Both the position numbers and the translations under genes were made by a program. 64,000 nucleotides of DNA from an uncultured Hyphomonas sp. (GTDB lineage: Bacteria > Pseudomonadota > Alphaproteobacteria > Caulobacterales > Hyphomonadaceae): positions 1,736,001 to 1,800,000 of the forward strand of contig NZ_OY776147.1 of assembly GCF_963675305.1 (NCBI RefSeq), written 5' to 3'. Below are positions 8,834 to 17,686 of this stretch, one piece after another. The first letter of the stretch is position 1. Every line of letters begins with the position of its first letter. The notes below the pieces were generated by a model that did no database searches, was not told the origin of the DNA, and worked only from the letters and a program-made list of their open reading frames with translations.

Positions 8834-10081
8834 ATGGTTCGCAAACTCGCCGTTGCCGCAATGATGCTGGCCCTTCCCTTCGCCGGACAAGCGAGTGCAC
8901 AGGAAGCCCCGGCAGATGATGGCAGCCTGACGCTGGAAGCCATCGCAGCGGTGGTCAACGACCGCCCCATCTCGTTCACAGATGTCCGGGATCGCGCCCG
9001 CATGCTGCTGCTAAGCCTTGGCGGACAGCAGCCCTCCCCGGAACAGGTACAGCAGATTACCGGACAAGCCCTGGAGCAGCTGATTGATGAACGCCTCCAG
9101 CTCGAAAAGGCATCTGAATTTGAACTGGAAATCAGCAAGGAAGAGATCGACGGCGCCGTGGAAGGCATGGCTGCCCAATCCGGACTGACCGGCGCCGACC
9201 TGAAATCCCAACTTCTGGCAGCGGGAATCGATCCCTCCAGCCTTGAAGAACAGATGCGCGCTGAAATCGCCTGGAACCGTGTCATGAGCGGCCTTTACGG
9301 ATCGCGCATTCGTATTTCCGACAACCAGGTGGACGACCAGATCGAGCAATTGCGCCTTGCCGCTCAGAAAACCCAGTACCGGATTTCCGAGATCTTCCTG
9401 TTCGCGCCGGATCCGGAAACGCGCACCCAAGCCGAAGAAGCTGCCCGCTCCATTCTGGAACAGCTGAAAGCAGGCGCGGACTTCCGCGTTGCGGCCCAGC
9501 GCCTTTCCTCGGCGCCGACCGCGGCAACCGGCGGGGACATGGGCTGGGTCTCTAGCTCGGACCTCCCCCCTGAACTCGTACCCGCGATCGAATCAGCTGC
9601 CGGCCCAGGCCTGCTGGACCCGATCACCGTGGATAATGGCGTGTACATTCTCTACATTCAGAACAAGCGGGAACCGGCTGAAGCCACCACCAAGGTTGAT
9701 CTCATCCGCCTGATCACCAGCGATGCAACGGACGAAAACCTGAAAGCAGCAATGGATCGCATCACATCGTGTGACGACGTCCAGACCGTCGCCAACACGA
9801 CTCAGGGCCTCCGGGCTCAGCCGCTGGAAGACATCAACATTGAAGAGCTGGGCCCTGAAGGCAAATCGCTCGTCGAAAGCGCCGAAATTGGCAAGCCGAC
9901 AGACATCTTTGCGGTCAGCGGCGGTTTGGGCACCATGTATGTCTGCCGGCGGGAAGAAGGCGCTGAAGCACTTCCTTCAAGAGAAGACCTCAAGAGCAGC
10001 CTCAAGGGGCGCGAGCTCAACATGATCTCCGAACGCGAGCTGCGGAACCTGCGCCGAGACGCCACGATTATCTACCGATAA
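8834..10081 (+). CDS. surA: Periplasmic chaperone / peptidyl-prolyl isomerase SurA
   Basis: 415 residues from the ATG at 8834, which has GGAG eight bases upstream; an ATG six codons earlier lacks a comparable site. Signal peptide with cleavage after ASA at about residue 22. The N-terminal chaperone domain (IAAVVNDRPISFTDVRDRARM, a SurA_N signature, shown here in part) is followed by one parvulin domain (GADFRVAAQRLSSAPTA and GDMGW), then a tail. SurA escorts beta-barrel proteins, including LptD, across the periplasm. The leader holds a 7-bp hairpin (8797-8816) just before the ribosome site. Confidence 0.9.
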   Translation: MVRKLAVAAMMLALPFAGQASAQEAPADDGSLTLEAIAAVVNDRPISFTDVRDRARMLLLSLGGQQPSPEQVQQITGQALEQLIDERLQLEKASEFELEISKEEIDGAVEGMAAQSGLTGADLKSQLLAAGIDPSSLEEQMRAEIAWNRVMSGLYGSRIRISDNQVDDQIEQLRLAAQKTQYRISEIFLFAPDPETRTQAEEAARSILEQLKAGADFRVAAQRLSSAPTAATGGDMGWVSSSDLPPELVPAIESAAGPGLLDPITVDNGVYILYIQNKREPAEATTKVDLIRLITSDATDENLKAAMDRITSCDDVQTVANTTQGLRAQPLEDINIEELGPEGKSLVESAEIGKPTDIFAVSGGLGTMYVCRREEGAEALPSREDLKSSLKGRELNMISERELRNLRRDATIIYR

Positions 10082-10110
10082 GGCTTGCACCTCGCTCCAT
10101 TTGGCGCGAC

Positions 10111-11127
10111 ATGCGGCCCGTGACCAAGAAAATGTCCTCTCTTCCCCTCGTCCTCTCCATGGGCGACCCAGCTGGCGTGGGACCATCCATTACCGCCGCT
10201 GCCTGGCAGGCTTTGAAAACTGACCCTGAACTTCGATTCTATGTGATCGGCGCACCGGACCTCTATCGCAAGCATTGCCAGGTGCAGGAGATAGCCACGC
10301 CGGAAGAGGCCGCTGCCGTGTTCGGGGATGCGTTGCCAGTCCTGCCAGTGGGTCCGATGCCAGAAATCATCCCCGGCAAACCGGACAAAGCTGCAGCGCC
10401 GTTTATTGTCTCCGCCATTGAAATGGGTGTCGCGCATGTCCGCGAGGGAAAAGCCTCCGGCATTGTCACCAACCCGATCAACAAGGCCCTGCTCTACGGT
10501 GCCGGATTTCGTCATCCGGGTCACACAGAATTCATTGCAGAACTTTGCCGCCCGGAGGGTGGCGAACCGATACGGCCTGTCATGATGCTGACCGGCGGAG
10601 GTCTGAGGGTGGCTCTGGCGACGATCCACCAACCACTGGCTACCGTGTCTGCAAGCCTGACGCAGGAAGCGCTCGTGGAACTCGGGTCCATTGTTCACGC
10701 TGCCATGAAATCAGACTTCGGCATTTCCGCGCCCCGCATTGCCTTCACAGGGCTTAATCCCCATGCTGGCGAAGACGGCGCCATCGGGCGTGAGGAGATG
10801 GACATCATCAATCCCGCCGCTGCCACACTCCGCTCGCGGAGTATCGACATTTCCAATGCCCGCCCCGCCGATACAGTATTCGCAGAAGCCTTGTCGGGGG
10901 CTTATGACGCGGTGATCGCCATGACGCATGATCAGGGCCTGATCCCAGTCAAAACACTGGACTTCTGGGGCGGCGTGAACATGACACTCGGCCTTCCGAT
11001 CATCCGGACGAGTCCCGACCATGGCACAGGTTACGATGCAGCCGCTGCGGGCACCGCCCGTCCGGACAGCCTGATCGCGGCCATCCGCTCAGCCGCCATG
11101 GTCGCGAAGAACAGGAACATCGCATGA
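10111..11127 (+). CDS. pdxA: 4-hydroxythreonine-4-phosphate dehydrogenase
   Basis: 338 residues. Oxidises 4-phosphohydroxy-threonine in the DXP-dependent route to pyridoxal phosphate. SMGDPAGVGP at the start is the family signature. The three metal-binding histidines lie in RHPGHTEF, GLNPHAGEDG and MTHDQGLIPVK. The start could be ATG 10111 or the ATG seven codons later (MSSLPL); neither has a strong ribosome site, so the longer form is listed. Overlaps rsmA by four bases (ATGA). Confidence 0.96.
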   Translation: MRPVTKKMSSLPLVLSMGDPAGVGPSITAAAWQALKTDPELRFYVIGAPDLYRKHCQVQEIATPEEAAAVFGDALPVLPVGPMPEIIPGKPDKAAAPFIVSAIEMGVAHVREGKASGIVTNPINKALLYGAGFRHPGHTEFIAELCRPEGGEPIRPVMMLTGGGLRVALATIHQPLATVSASLTQEALVELGSIVHAAMKSDFGISAPRIAFTGLNPHAGEDGAIGREEMDIINPAAATLRSRSIDISNARPADTVFAEALSGAYDAVIAMTHDQGLIPVKTLDFWGGVNMTLGLPIIRTSPDHGTGYDAAAAGTARPDSLIAAIRSAAMVAKNRNIA

Positions 11128-11960
11128 GCGAACAGAACGACCCCGAACTGACACAGGCCCCGGCGCGCAAGGCGCTTGGACAGCACTTTCTGTTTGACCC
11201 CAGCATTCTTCATCGTGCCGCGACGGCCGCCGGTCCGCTTGAAGGGCGTACCGTCATTGAGGTTGGCCCCGGGCCGGGCGGTCTGACGCGCGCTATCCTC
11301 AAGGAAGGCGCCGCAAAGCTGATCGCTGTTGAAACCGACCCGCGGTTCGCCTCCGCCCTGCAGGAGTGGCCAGAAGCCCGCGACGGCCGGTTGACCGTCA
11401 TCGAAAAAGACGCCCGCAAGGTGAAATGGGAACAAGTGCTGACCGACGCAGGTGCTGATACGCCGGCGATGATCATCGCGAACCTGCCATATAATGTCGG
11501 CACGGTGCTGCTCATCGATTGGCTGAAAGCCGGCGCATGGCGGGGAGAGATGGCACTGATGTTTCAGAAGGAAGTCGCGCAACGCATCTGCGCCGATCCG
11601 GGAACGGAACATTATGGCCGGCTTGCCGTTCTGACCCACGCGGTGACGCGGCCCCACATAGCCTTCACCCTACCACCCGGTGCTTTCAAACCTCCGCCAA
11701 AGGTCGACAGCGCAGTCGCTGTCCTGGAGCCTCTTCCCGAAAGCGAACGCTTTCCTCATCTCGACAAGCTGGAACAGGTCGCTGGCGCCGCATTCGGCCA
11801 GCGCAGGAAAATGCTTCGCGCTGGCCTCAAACCCTTTGCAAAACGCCACGGGCTGAAGGCAGATGAATGGCTGAAAAGCCTGGACATCGATCCGACCGCC
11901 CGAGCCGAGACCCTGACACAGGAAGAGTTCCAGCGAATGGCAATTTCGCTGGTCAAATAG
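11124..11960 (+). CDS. rsmA: 16S rRNA (adenine1518-N6/adenine1519-N6)-dimethyltransferase
   Basis: 278 residues. Dimethylates two adjacent adenines in helix 45 of 16S rRNA. The SAM-binding EVGPGPGGLT is at 46-55 and the catalytic NLPYNV at 120-125; ALGQHFL near residue 17 is the N-terminal signature. The C-terminal helical domain (FGQRRKMLRAGL) binds rRNA. Last gene of the lptD-surA-pdxA-rsmA run; a hairpin terminator begins three bases after the stop. Confidence 0.97.
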   Translation: MSEQNDPELTQAPARKALGQHFLFDPSILHRAATAAGPLEGRTVIEVGPGPGGLTRAILKEGAAKLIAVETDPRFASALQEWPEARDGRLTVIEKDARKVKWEQVLTDAGADTPAMIIANLPYNVGTVLLIDWLKAGAWRGEMALMFQKEVAQRICADPGTEHYGRLAVLTHAVTRPHIAFTLPPGAFKPPPKVDSAVAVLEPLPESERFPHLDKLEQVAGAAFGQRRKMLRAGLKPFAKRHGLKADEWLKSLDIDPTARAETLTQEEFQRMAISLVK

Positions 11961-11963
11961 AAA

Positions 11964-11992
11964 GCGGCGTCCCGGACTTTCCGGAACGCCGC
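11964..11992. terminator. Hairpin terminator shared by convergent rsmA and katG
   Basis: Two 13-base arms (GCGGCGTCCCGGA and its complement with one mismatch) close a three-base loop. It lies between the converging stops of rsmA and katG. The T-rich tail is weak on the + strand and moderate on the - strand (TTTCTATTT), so it may work for both directions. Confidence 0.75.
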
Positions 11993-12014
11993 CCCTGATT
12001 TGGATAATGCTTTC

Positions 12015-14186
12015 CTAGACGTCGAACCGGTCGGCGTTCATGACCTTGGTCCAGGCAGAGACGAAGTCCTTCACGAACTTCTCCTTGTTGTCATCCTGGG
12101 CATAGACTTCTGCATACGCCCGCAGGATCGAGCTTGAACCGAAAACGAGGTCGAGGCGGGTAGCCGTCCACTTCGTCTTGCCGCTCTTGCGGTCACGGAT
12201 CTCGTAGATGCCGTCCTGGCTGGTCGGGTTCCAGGTGTTCGACATGTCCGTCAGATTGACGAAGAAGTCTGTCGTCAGAGCGCCCACCTTGTCGGTGAAC
12301 ACGCCATGCGCGGAGCCGCCATGGTTCGTGCCGATGACGCGCATGCCACCGACGAGAACCGTCATTTCCGGCGCCGTCAGCCCCAGAAGCTGGGTATGAT
12401 CCAGCATGATCTCTTCCGGTTTGACAGCATAGGCTTCCTTGATCCAGTTCCGGTAACCGTCAACGAGCGGCTCCATCGTCTCAAAGGATTCGGCATCCGT
12501 CATTTCGTCCGTCGCATCGCCGCGGCCCGGCGTGAACGGGACGGAGACATTGACACCAGCCGCCTTCGCAGCCTGCTCAACACCGACATTGCCGGCGAGA
12601 ACAATGACATCGGCGACGCTTGCACCGCTCGACGCGGCAATCGGTTCCAGCACGCCCAGCACTTTCTGGAGGCGTTCAGGCTCATTGCCTGCCCAGTCCT
12701 TCTGCGGAGCAAGACGGATCCGCGCACCGTTGGCACCGCCGCGCATGTCAGACCCGCGATAGGTGCGGGCGCTGTCCCAGGCGGTTGAGACCATTTCGCC
12801 AATGCTGAGGCCGCTGTCGGCAATTTTCTTTTTGACGGCATCGACATCGTAATCAGTGGAACCGGCCGGAACCGGATCCTGCCAGATCAGGTCCTCTTGC
12901 GGCACCCACGGGCCGACATAGCGGGCTTTCGGGCCCATATCGCGGTGGGTCAGCTTGAACCAGGCCCGGGCAAAGACATCGGAGAAAAACTGGTGGTCGT
13001 TCCGGAATTTCTCCATGTAGCTCCGATAGATCGGGTCGACCTTCATCGCCATGTCAGCATCGGTCATCATCGGCATGGTACGGATGGATGCATCTTCGAC
13101 ATCCGCCGGCATGTCTTCTTCCTTGATGTCGACCGGTTTCCACTGCCAGGCCCCTGCCGGGCTCTTTGTCGTTTCCCACTCATGGTCCAGCAGCATTTCG
13201 AAATAGCCGCCATCCCACTTGGTCGGATCGCTCGTCCAGGCACCTTCCGGCCCGCCCGTCAGCGTATCGCGGCCAAAGCCCTTGCCTTTCGGGTTCAGCC
13301 AGCCAAAGCCCATCGCTTCGATTGCGCCCGCTTCAGGTTCCGGAGACAGCTTTGAAGCATCGGCGTTACCGTGTGCCTTGCCGATGGTGTGGCCACCGGC
13401 GGTCAGCGCTGCTGTTTCTTCATCGTTCATGGCCATGCGCTTGAAGGTTTCGCGCACATCGACTGCCGTCCGGGCCGGGTCAGGCTTCCCGTGGACACCT
13501 TCCGGGTTCACATAAATGAGGCCCATGACGACGGCAGACAGCGGATTCTCCAGAGAGGTCCGGTCGTCCTTGTCCGGATAACGATCCGTGTCTTCGGTCA
13601 GCCACTCCTTTTCAGACCCCCAATAGGTGTCCTTTTCCGGATGCCAGATGTCCTCACGGCCGAAGCCGAAGCCGAATGTCTTCAGCCCTGCAACTTCATA
13701 GGCGGCATTGCCGGCCAGCAGGATCAGGTCGGCCCAGCTGATCTTGTTTCCGTACTTTTTCTTGATCGGCCAGAGCAGACGGCGGGCCTTGTCGAGGTTG
13801 GCATTGTCCGGCCAGGAGTTCAGCGGTGCAAAGCGGATATTGCCGGCGCCGCCGCCACCGCGGCCATCGGCGAGGCGGTAAGAGCCGGCCGAGTGCCAGG
13901 CGAGACGAATAAAGAGGCCTGCATAGCTGCCCCAGTCTGCCGGCCACCAGTCCTGGCTGTCCGTGATGAGCGCGTGGATGTCTTTCTGCAGCTGGTCGAA
14001 GTCGAGCTTCTTCACCTCGTCCCGGTAGCTGAAATCCTTGTCGAAGGGCTGAACCTTGCTGTCGTGCTGATGCAGGATGTCGAAATTGAGGGTTTGCGGC
14101 CACCATGCCGTGACCGAGGTTTCAGTCGTGGTCAGGCTGCCGTGCATTACCGGGCACTTGCCGCGGCCCATATCATTGCCATCCAT
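12015..14186 (-). CDS. katG: Catalase-peroxidase
   Basis: 723 residues, the usual length of two fused peroxidase domains of which only the first binds haem. The distal site is RLAWHSAG with R94, W97 and H98; GLIYVNPEGVHG supplies the tyrosine of the Met-Tyr-Trp adduct needed for catalase activity; GGHTIGKAHG supplies the proximal histidine. It removes hydrogen peroxide in the cytoplasm. ATG 14186 has GGGAG seven bases upstream. The 264 bases upstream contain no gene and include an OxyR-like ATAG-N7-CTAT at 14362-14376, suggesting peroxide induction. Confidence 0.98.
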   Translation of the reverse strand: MDGNDMGRGKCPVMHGSLTTTETSVTAWWPQTLNFDILHQHDSKVQPFDKDFSYRDEVKKLDFDQLQKDIHALITDSQDWWPADWGSYAGLFIRLAWHSAGSYRLADGRGGGGAGNIRFAPLNSWPDNANLDKARRLLWPIKKKYGNKISWADLILLAGNAAYEVAGLKTFGFGFGREDIWHPEKDTYWGSEKEWLTEDTDRYPDKDDRTSLENPLSAVVMGLIYVNPEGVHGKPDPARTAVDVRETFKRMAMNDEETAALTAGGHTIGKAHGNADASKLSPEPEAGAIEAMGFGWLNPKGKGFGRDTLTGGPEGAWTSDPTKWDGGYFEMLLDHEWETTKSPAGAWQWKPVDIKEEDMPADVEDASIRTMPMMTDADMAMKVDPIYRSYMEKFRNDHQFFSDVFARAWFKLTHRDMGPKARYVGPWVPQEDLIWQDPVPAGSTDYDVDAVKKKIADSGLSIGEMVSTAWDSARTYRGSDMRGGANGARIRLAPQKDWAGNEPERLQKVLGVLEPIAASSGASVADVIVLAGNVGVEQAAKAAGVNVSVPFTPGRGDATDEMTDAESFETMEPLVDGYRNWIKEAYAVKPEEIMLDHTQLLGLTAPEMTVLVGGMRVIGTNHGGSAHGVFTDKVGALTTDFFVNLTDMSNTWNPTSQDGIYEIRDRKSGKTKWTATRLDLVFGSSSILRAYAEVYAQDDNKEKFVKDFVSAWTKVMNADRFDV

Positions 14187-14361
14187 AGTATTCTCCCTTT
14201 TCGCTCAAGCGTCTTTCAAATCCGAACAGAGGCATGCCTGGCACGCCGCAATTGTTTGGGTGATGAGCGGACGCCGTATCGGCACCAGAGGGGTTCATCA
14301 CCGCAGCATGACTGTACGCTCTTCAAATGAATAGAACCAATTGATTACTTGAGGGGTACCT

Positions 14362-14376
14362 ATAGGTTTTGGCTAT
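14362..14376. promoter_or_regulatory. Candidate OxyR half site upstream of katG
   Basis: ATAG, seven bases, CTAT: an exact match to one dimer half of the OxyR consensus (ATAG-N7-CTAT). It lies about 175 bases upstream of the katG start and between that gene and the hppA terminator, so katG is the only sensible target. A second half site seven bases away is not evident, which lowers confidence. OxyR itself is not in the window. Confidence 0.4.
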
Positions 14377-14387
14377 ATCTATTTTTC

Positions 14388-14429
14388 CCAAGCAAAAACA
14401 AAGGCCCCGGAGCGTTTGCCCCGGGGCCT
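14388..14429 (-). terminator. Rho-independent terminator of hppA
   Basis: A perfect 9-bp stem (AGGCCCCGG at 14402-14410 against CCGGGGCCT at 14421-14429) with a 10-base loop, followed on the - strand by TTTGTTTTTG. It starts 21 bases after the hppA stop and separates it from the katG promoter region. Confidence 0.88.
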
Positions 14430-14450
14430 CCTAAGAAAAATTCATTTTCC

Positions 14451-16604
14451 TTACATGCCGGCGAGAACAGCCAGCAGCAGAAGTGCCACGATATTCGTGA
14501 TCTTGATCATCGGGTTCACAGCCGGACCGGCGGTGTCCTTGTAGGGGTCACCCACCGTATCGCCTGTCACCGCGGCCTTGTGGGCTTCAGAGCCCTTGCC
14601 GCCATGATTGCCGTCTTCGATGTACTTCTTGGCGTTGTCCCATGCCCCACCGCCCGACGTCATCGAAATGGCGACGAACAGGCCGGTGACGATCACGCCC
14701 AACAGCATGGCCCCGACGGCTGCGAAGGCAGCGCTCTTGCCGGCGATCGCCAGGATGACACCGAACAGGACCACAGGTGACAGCACCGGCAGAAGCGACG
14801 GCACAATCATTTCCTTGATGGCGGCCTGGGTCAGAAGGTCGACGGCGCGGCCATAGTCCGGCTTTACCTCGCCTTTCATGATGCCCGGCATTTCGCGGAA
14901 CTGACGACGAACTTCCTCAACCACAGCCTGGGCTGCACGCCCCACTGCCATCATCGACATGCCGCCGAAGAGGAATGGCAGAAGGCCGCCGAACAGAAGA
15001 CCGACCACGACGTACGGGTTGGCAATCGAGAAATCGACCGTCACGCCGGAGAAGAAGGAACCTTCCGTGGCTTTCGCCGAGAAGTATTTCAAATCCTCCG
15101 AGTACGCAGCAAACAGAACAAGCGCCCCGAGACCGGCTGACCCGATCGCGTAACCCTTGGTCACGGCTTTGGTCGTGTTGCCAACCGCGTCGAGCGCATC
15201 CGTCGTGTCACGCACTTCCGAGGGAAGTTCTGACATTTCCGCAATGCCGCCAGCATTGTCCGTCACCGGACCGAATGCATCGAGCGCGACGATCATGCCA
15301 GCCAGTGCCAGCATCGTGGTTGTCGCAATCGCGACACCATAGAGGCCAGCAAGGTTATAGGTGGCGATGATGCCGGCGATGATCGTCAGTGCCGGCAGCG
15401 CAGTCGACTCCAGCGAGACCGCGAGGCCCTGGATCACGTTCGTGCCGTGACCGGACTCCGATGCCTTCGCCACAGACCGCACCGGACGATACTTTGTCTC
15501 GGTATAGTAAGCGGTAATGACCACGATGAGGCCCGTCACGACCAGACCCAGCAGGCCGCAAAGGAACAGGTCCATACCGGTGATCTGGCCAGACAGGCCG
15601 AGGGCCGCTGCAGCACCATCGAGGACACCGAATCCTGCAGGCAGGACCTGGCTGATCACCAGCGCAAGTGCGCCGACGGACAGGACGCCCGTTACGATGA
15701 GGCCCTTGTAGAGCGCGCCCATCACATCGGTTTTGCCGGGGCCGAGATTCACGAAATAGGTCCCGATAATTGACGTGATGATACAGACACCGCCAATCGC
15801 GAGCGGCAGTAGCATCAGGTCACCCAGATAGGCAGCGTCCGAGAAATAGATCGCCCCCAGGACCATCGTCGCAACCAGCGTCACCGCATAGGTTTCGAAC
15901 AGGTCGGCTGCCATGCCCGCACAGTCGCCGACATTATCGCCGACATTATCAGCGATGGTGGCCGCGTTGCGCGGATCATCTTCCGGAATACCGGCTTCGA
16001 CCTTGCCAACCATGTCGCCGCCGACGTCGGCACCTTTGGTGAAGATACCGCCGCCGAGACGGGCGAAGATCGAGATGAGCGAAGCGCCGAAACCAAGGGC
16101 AACGAGCGAATCGATGATTTCCCGCTTCTCGAGCTCATCAGTCAGGCTGAGGCCCATGACCATGGTCAGGAAGCCGTAATAGAGAACGATACCAAGCAGA
16201 GCGAGGCCGACGACGAGCATGCCTGTCACCGCGCCGGATTTGAAAGCCATTTTGAGTCCGGCATTCAGGCCGGATTTTGCGGCTTCCGTCGTACGCACGT
16301 TGGCTTGCACAGATACTTTCATGCCAATGAACCCGGCGGCACCTGACAAGACGGCGCCGACGACGAAGCCAAGAGGCTGCTGCCAGCTCTGGAATGCCAG
16401 TGCCAACAGGACAACGACCACAACACCAACAATTGCGATGGTGCGATACTGGCGGCCCAGATAGGCGTTTGCGCCTTCCTGAATAGCCGCAGCGATTTCG
16501 CGCATTCGCGCGTCACCCGCGGGGGCGGACTGGATCGAGCGGGCCTGAATGAACCCGTACAATACCGAGATAACGCCCGCTGCGAGAGCGAGATAATACC
16601 ACAT
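14451..16604 (-). CDS. hppA: Membrane-bound proton-pumping pyrophosphatase, K+-independent type
   Basis: 717 residues with about 16 membrane segments. The pyrophosphate-binding motif DVGGDMVGKVEAGIPEDDPRN (cited in part) is followed by DNVGDNVGDCAGMAADLFE, both diagnostic of the family. The segment GNTTKAVTKG carries Lys where K+-dependent enzymes have Ala, so it should be the K+-independent H+ pump. It couples hydrolysis of biosynthetic pyrophosphate to proton export. Transcribed alone towards katG, with its own terminator. Confidence 0.96.
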   Translation of the reverse strand: MWYYLALAAGVISVLYGFIQARSIQSAPAGDARMREIAAAIQEGANAYLGRQYRTIAIVGVVVVVLLALAFQSWQQPLGFVVGAVLSGAAGFIGMKVSVQANVRTTEAAKSGLNAGLKMAFKSGAVTGMLVVGLALLGIVLYYGFLTMVMGLSLTDELEKREIIDSLVALGFGASLISIFARLGGGIFTKGADVGGDMVGKVEAGIPEDDPRNAATIADNVGDNVGDCAGMAADLFETYAVTLVATMVLGAIYFSDAAYLGDLMLLPLAIGGVCIITSIIGTYFVNLGPGKTDVMGALYKGLIVTGVLSVGALALVISQVLPAGFGVLDGAAAALGLSGQITGMDLFLCGLLGLVVTGLIVVITAYYTETKYRPVRSVAKASESGHGTNVIQGLAVSLESTALPALTIIAGIIATYNLAGLYGVAIATTTMLALAGMIVALDAFGPVTDNAGGIAEMSELPSEVRDTTDALDAVGNTTKAVTKGYAIGSAGLGALVLFAAYSEDLKYFSAKATEGSFFSGVTVDFSIANPYVVVGLLFGGLLPFLFGGMSMMAVGRAAQAVVEEVRRQFREMPGIMKGEVKPDYGRAVDLLTQAAIKEMIVPSLLPVLSPVVLFGVILAIAGKSAAFAAVGAMLLGVIVTGLFVAISMTSGGGAWDNAKKYIEDGNHGGKGSEAHKAAVTGDTVGDPYKDTAGPAVNPMIKITNIVALLLLAVLAGM

Positions 16605-16748
16605 GAACCTAGTTTCCTTCCCTAGCCAATTCGAACCGGTTTTGCCCGGTTTCTCCCTGAGCTTTCTTTATTGTGGGTACTTTGCTGCCACCCCCTGACG
16701 TCAGGTGCAAGATGCCTCACGTTTGAAGCGAGTCAGACAAGACCCGGT

Positions 16749-17684
16749 TCAGCCATGCTCGAAGCCGAGTGTTTCCGGGAGGTTAACGCGCGCACCATCC
16801 ATGAAAGCCGCCAGACCAGCACCCGACGCAAAAGACCCTATTCGCGTGACCTTCATGGCTCTTGCCTCAGCGTAATCCAGAATTCGGGGGGTCGCCGACT
16901 CAGGCGCAGCAAACAGAACCTGATAATCATCCCCCCAGGAGGCGAGCGCCAATCTCTCCTCAAGACGGGATACGATCCCGGCATAGGGCACGGCGCCCAG
17001 ATCGACCACGACCGACAGACCGGAGGCTTCGGCGAGCATGCGGGCATCCCCCAATAGTCCGTCGGAGACATCCATTGATCCGGTCGCGCAATCACGTAGC
17101 AGCCCGGTAATCGCCAATGGCGCCAACTGAGGCTCCCGGTAGGACACGACATAGGGGTCATCCACGCGCCCACTCTGGAGCGCCCTGTAGCCAAGGCATG
17201 CTGCGCCGATCTCTCCGGTGACCCACAGCAGGTCACTCTCCTTCACCCCGCTACGTCTGATCGCGCCGCCCGGGCCGCACTGGCCGGTCAGGGTGAGGGA
17301 CAGGAACAGGCCATGCGGGCTGGCTGTCGTATCGCCGCCTATGAGCCGGATGCCCCAGCTGGCCAGCTCATCACCGAATGCCGCCGCAAAACGCGCAAGG
17401 TCCTCTTCCGGCCTGTCACCTGGCCAGCCTAGCGTCAGCAAGGCCTCCAGCGGCCGGGCCCCTTTGGCGATGATGTCCGACACATTCGCCCGCACCAGCT
17501 TCCGCGCCACCGTCTCAAGGGGGTCGTCAGGAAAGAAGTGCACACCCTCAACCAACGCATCGACGGTTGCGATGACAGGCCCCTCCGGCATCGACAGTTC
17601 GGCCACATCATCCCGCAAGGCTTCAGCCCCTGGTGAAGAAGCCAGTGGCGCGAAATACCGGGAGATCCAGTCACGTTCGCCCAC
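16749..17684 (-). CDS. thiL: Thiamine-monophosphate kinase
   Basis: 311 residues of the PurM/ThiL fold. It phosphorylates thiamine monophosphate to the active diphosphate. DDVAELSMPEGPVIATVDALVEGVHF (cited in part as IATVDALVEG) holds the N-terminal metal and nucleotide site; IGGDTTAS and MDVSDGLLGDA are the other family motifs. In many alphaproteobacteria nusB lies just upstream, but here the upstream gene is an amidohydrolase ending two bases before the thiL start. No TPP riboswitch was seen upstream. Confidence 0.94.
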   Translation of the reverse strand: MGERDWISRYFAPLASSPGAEALRDDVAELSMPEGPVIATVDALVEGVHFFPDDPLETVARKLVRANVSDIIAKGARPLEALLTLGWPGDRPEEDLARFAAAFGDELASWGIRLIGGDTTASPHGLFLSLTLTGQCGPGGAIRRSGVKESDLLWVTGEIGAACLGYRALQSGRVDDPYVVSYREPQLAPLAITGLLRDCATGSMDVSDGLLGDARMLAEASGLSVVVDLGAVPYAGIVSRLEERLALASWGDDYQVLFAAPESATPRILDYAEARAMKVTRIGSFASGAGLAAFMDGARVNLPETLGFEHG

Positions 17685-17686
17685 GC

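Noticed and set aside
13371..14330. A 319-codon + strand frame opposite katG
   Set aside because: It is antisense to strongly conserved katG, has no ribosome site and no recognisable family.
16605..16748. A possible TPP riboswitch or other leader near thiL
   Set aside because: The stretch is downstream of thiL on its strand, and no THI-box sequence was seen there or before thiL.
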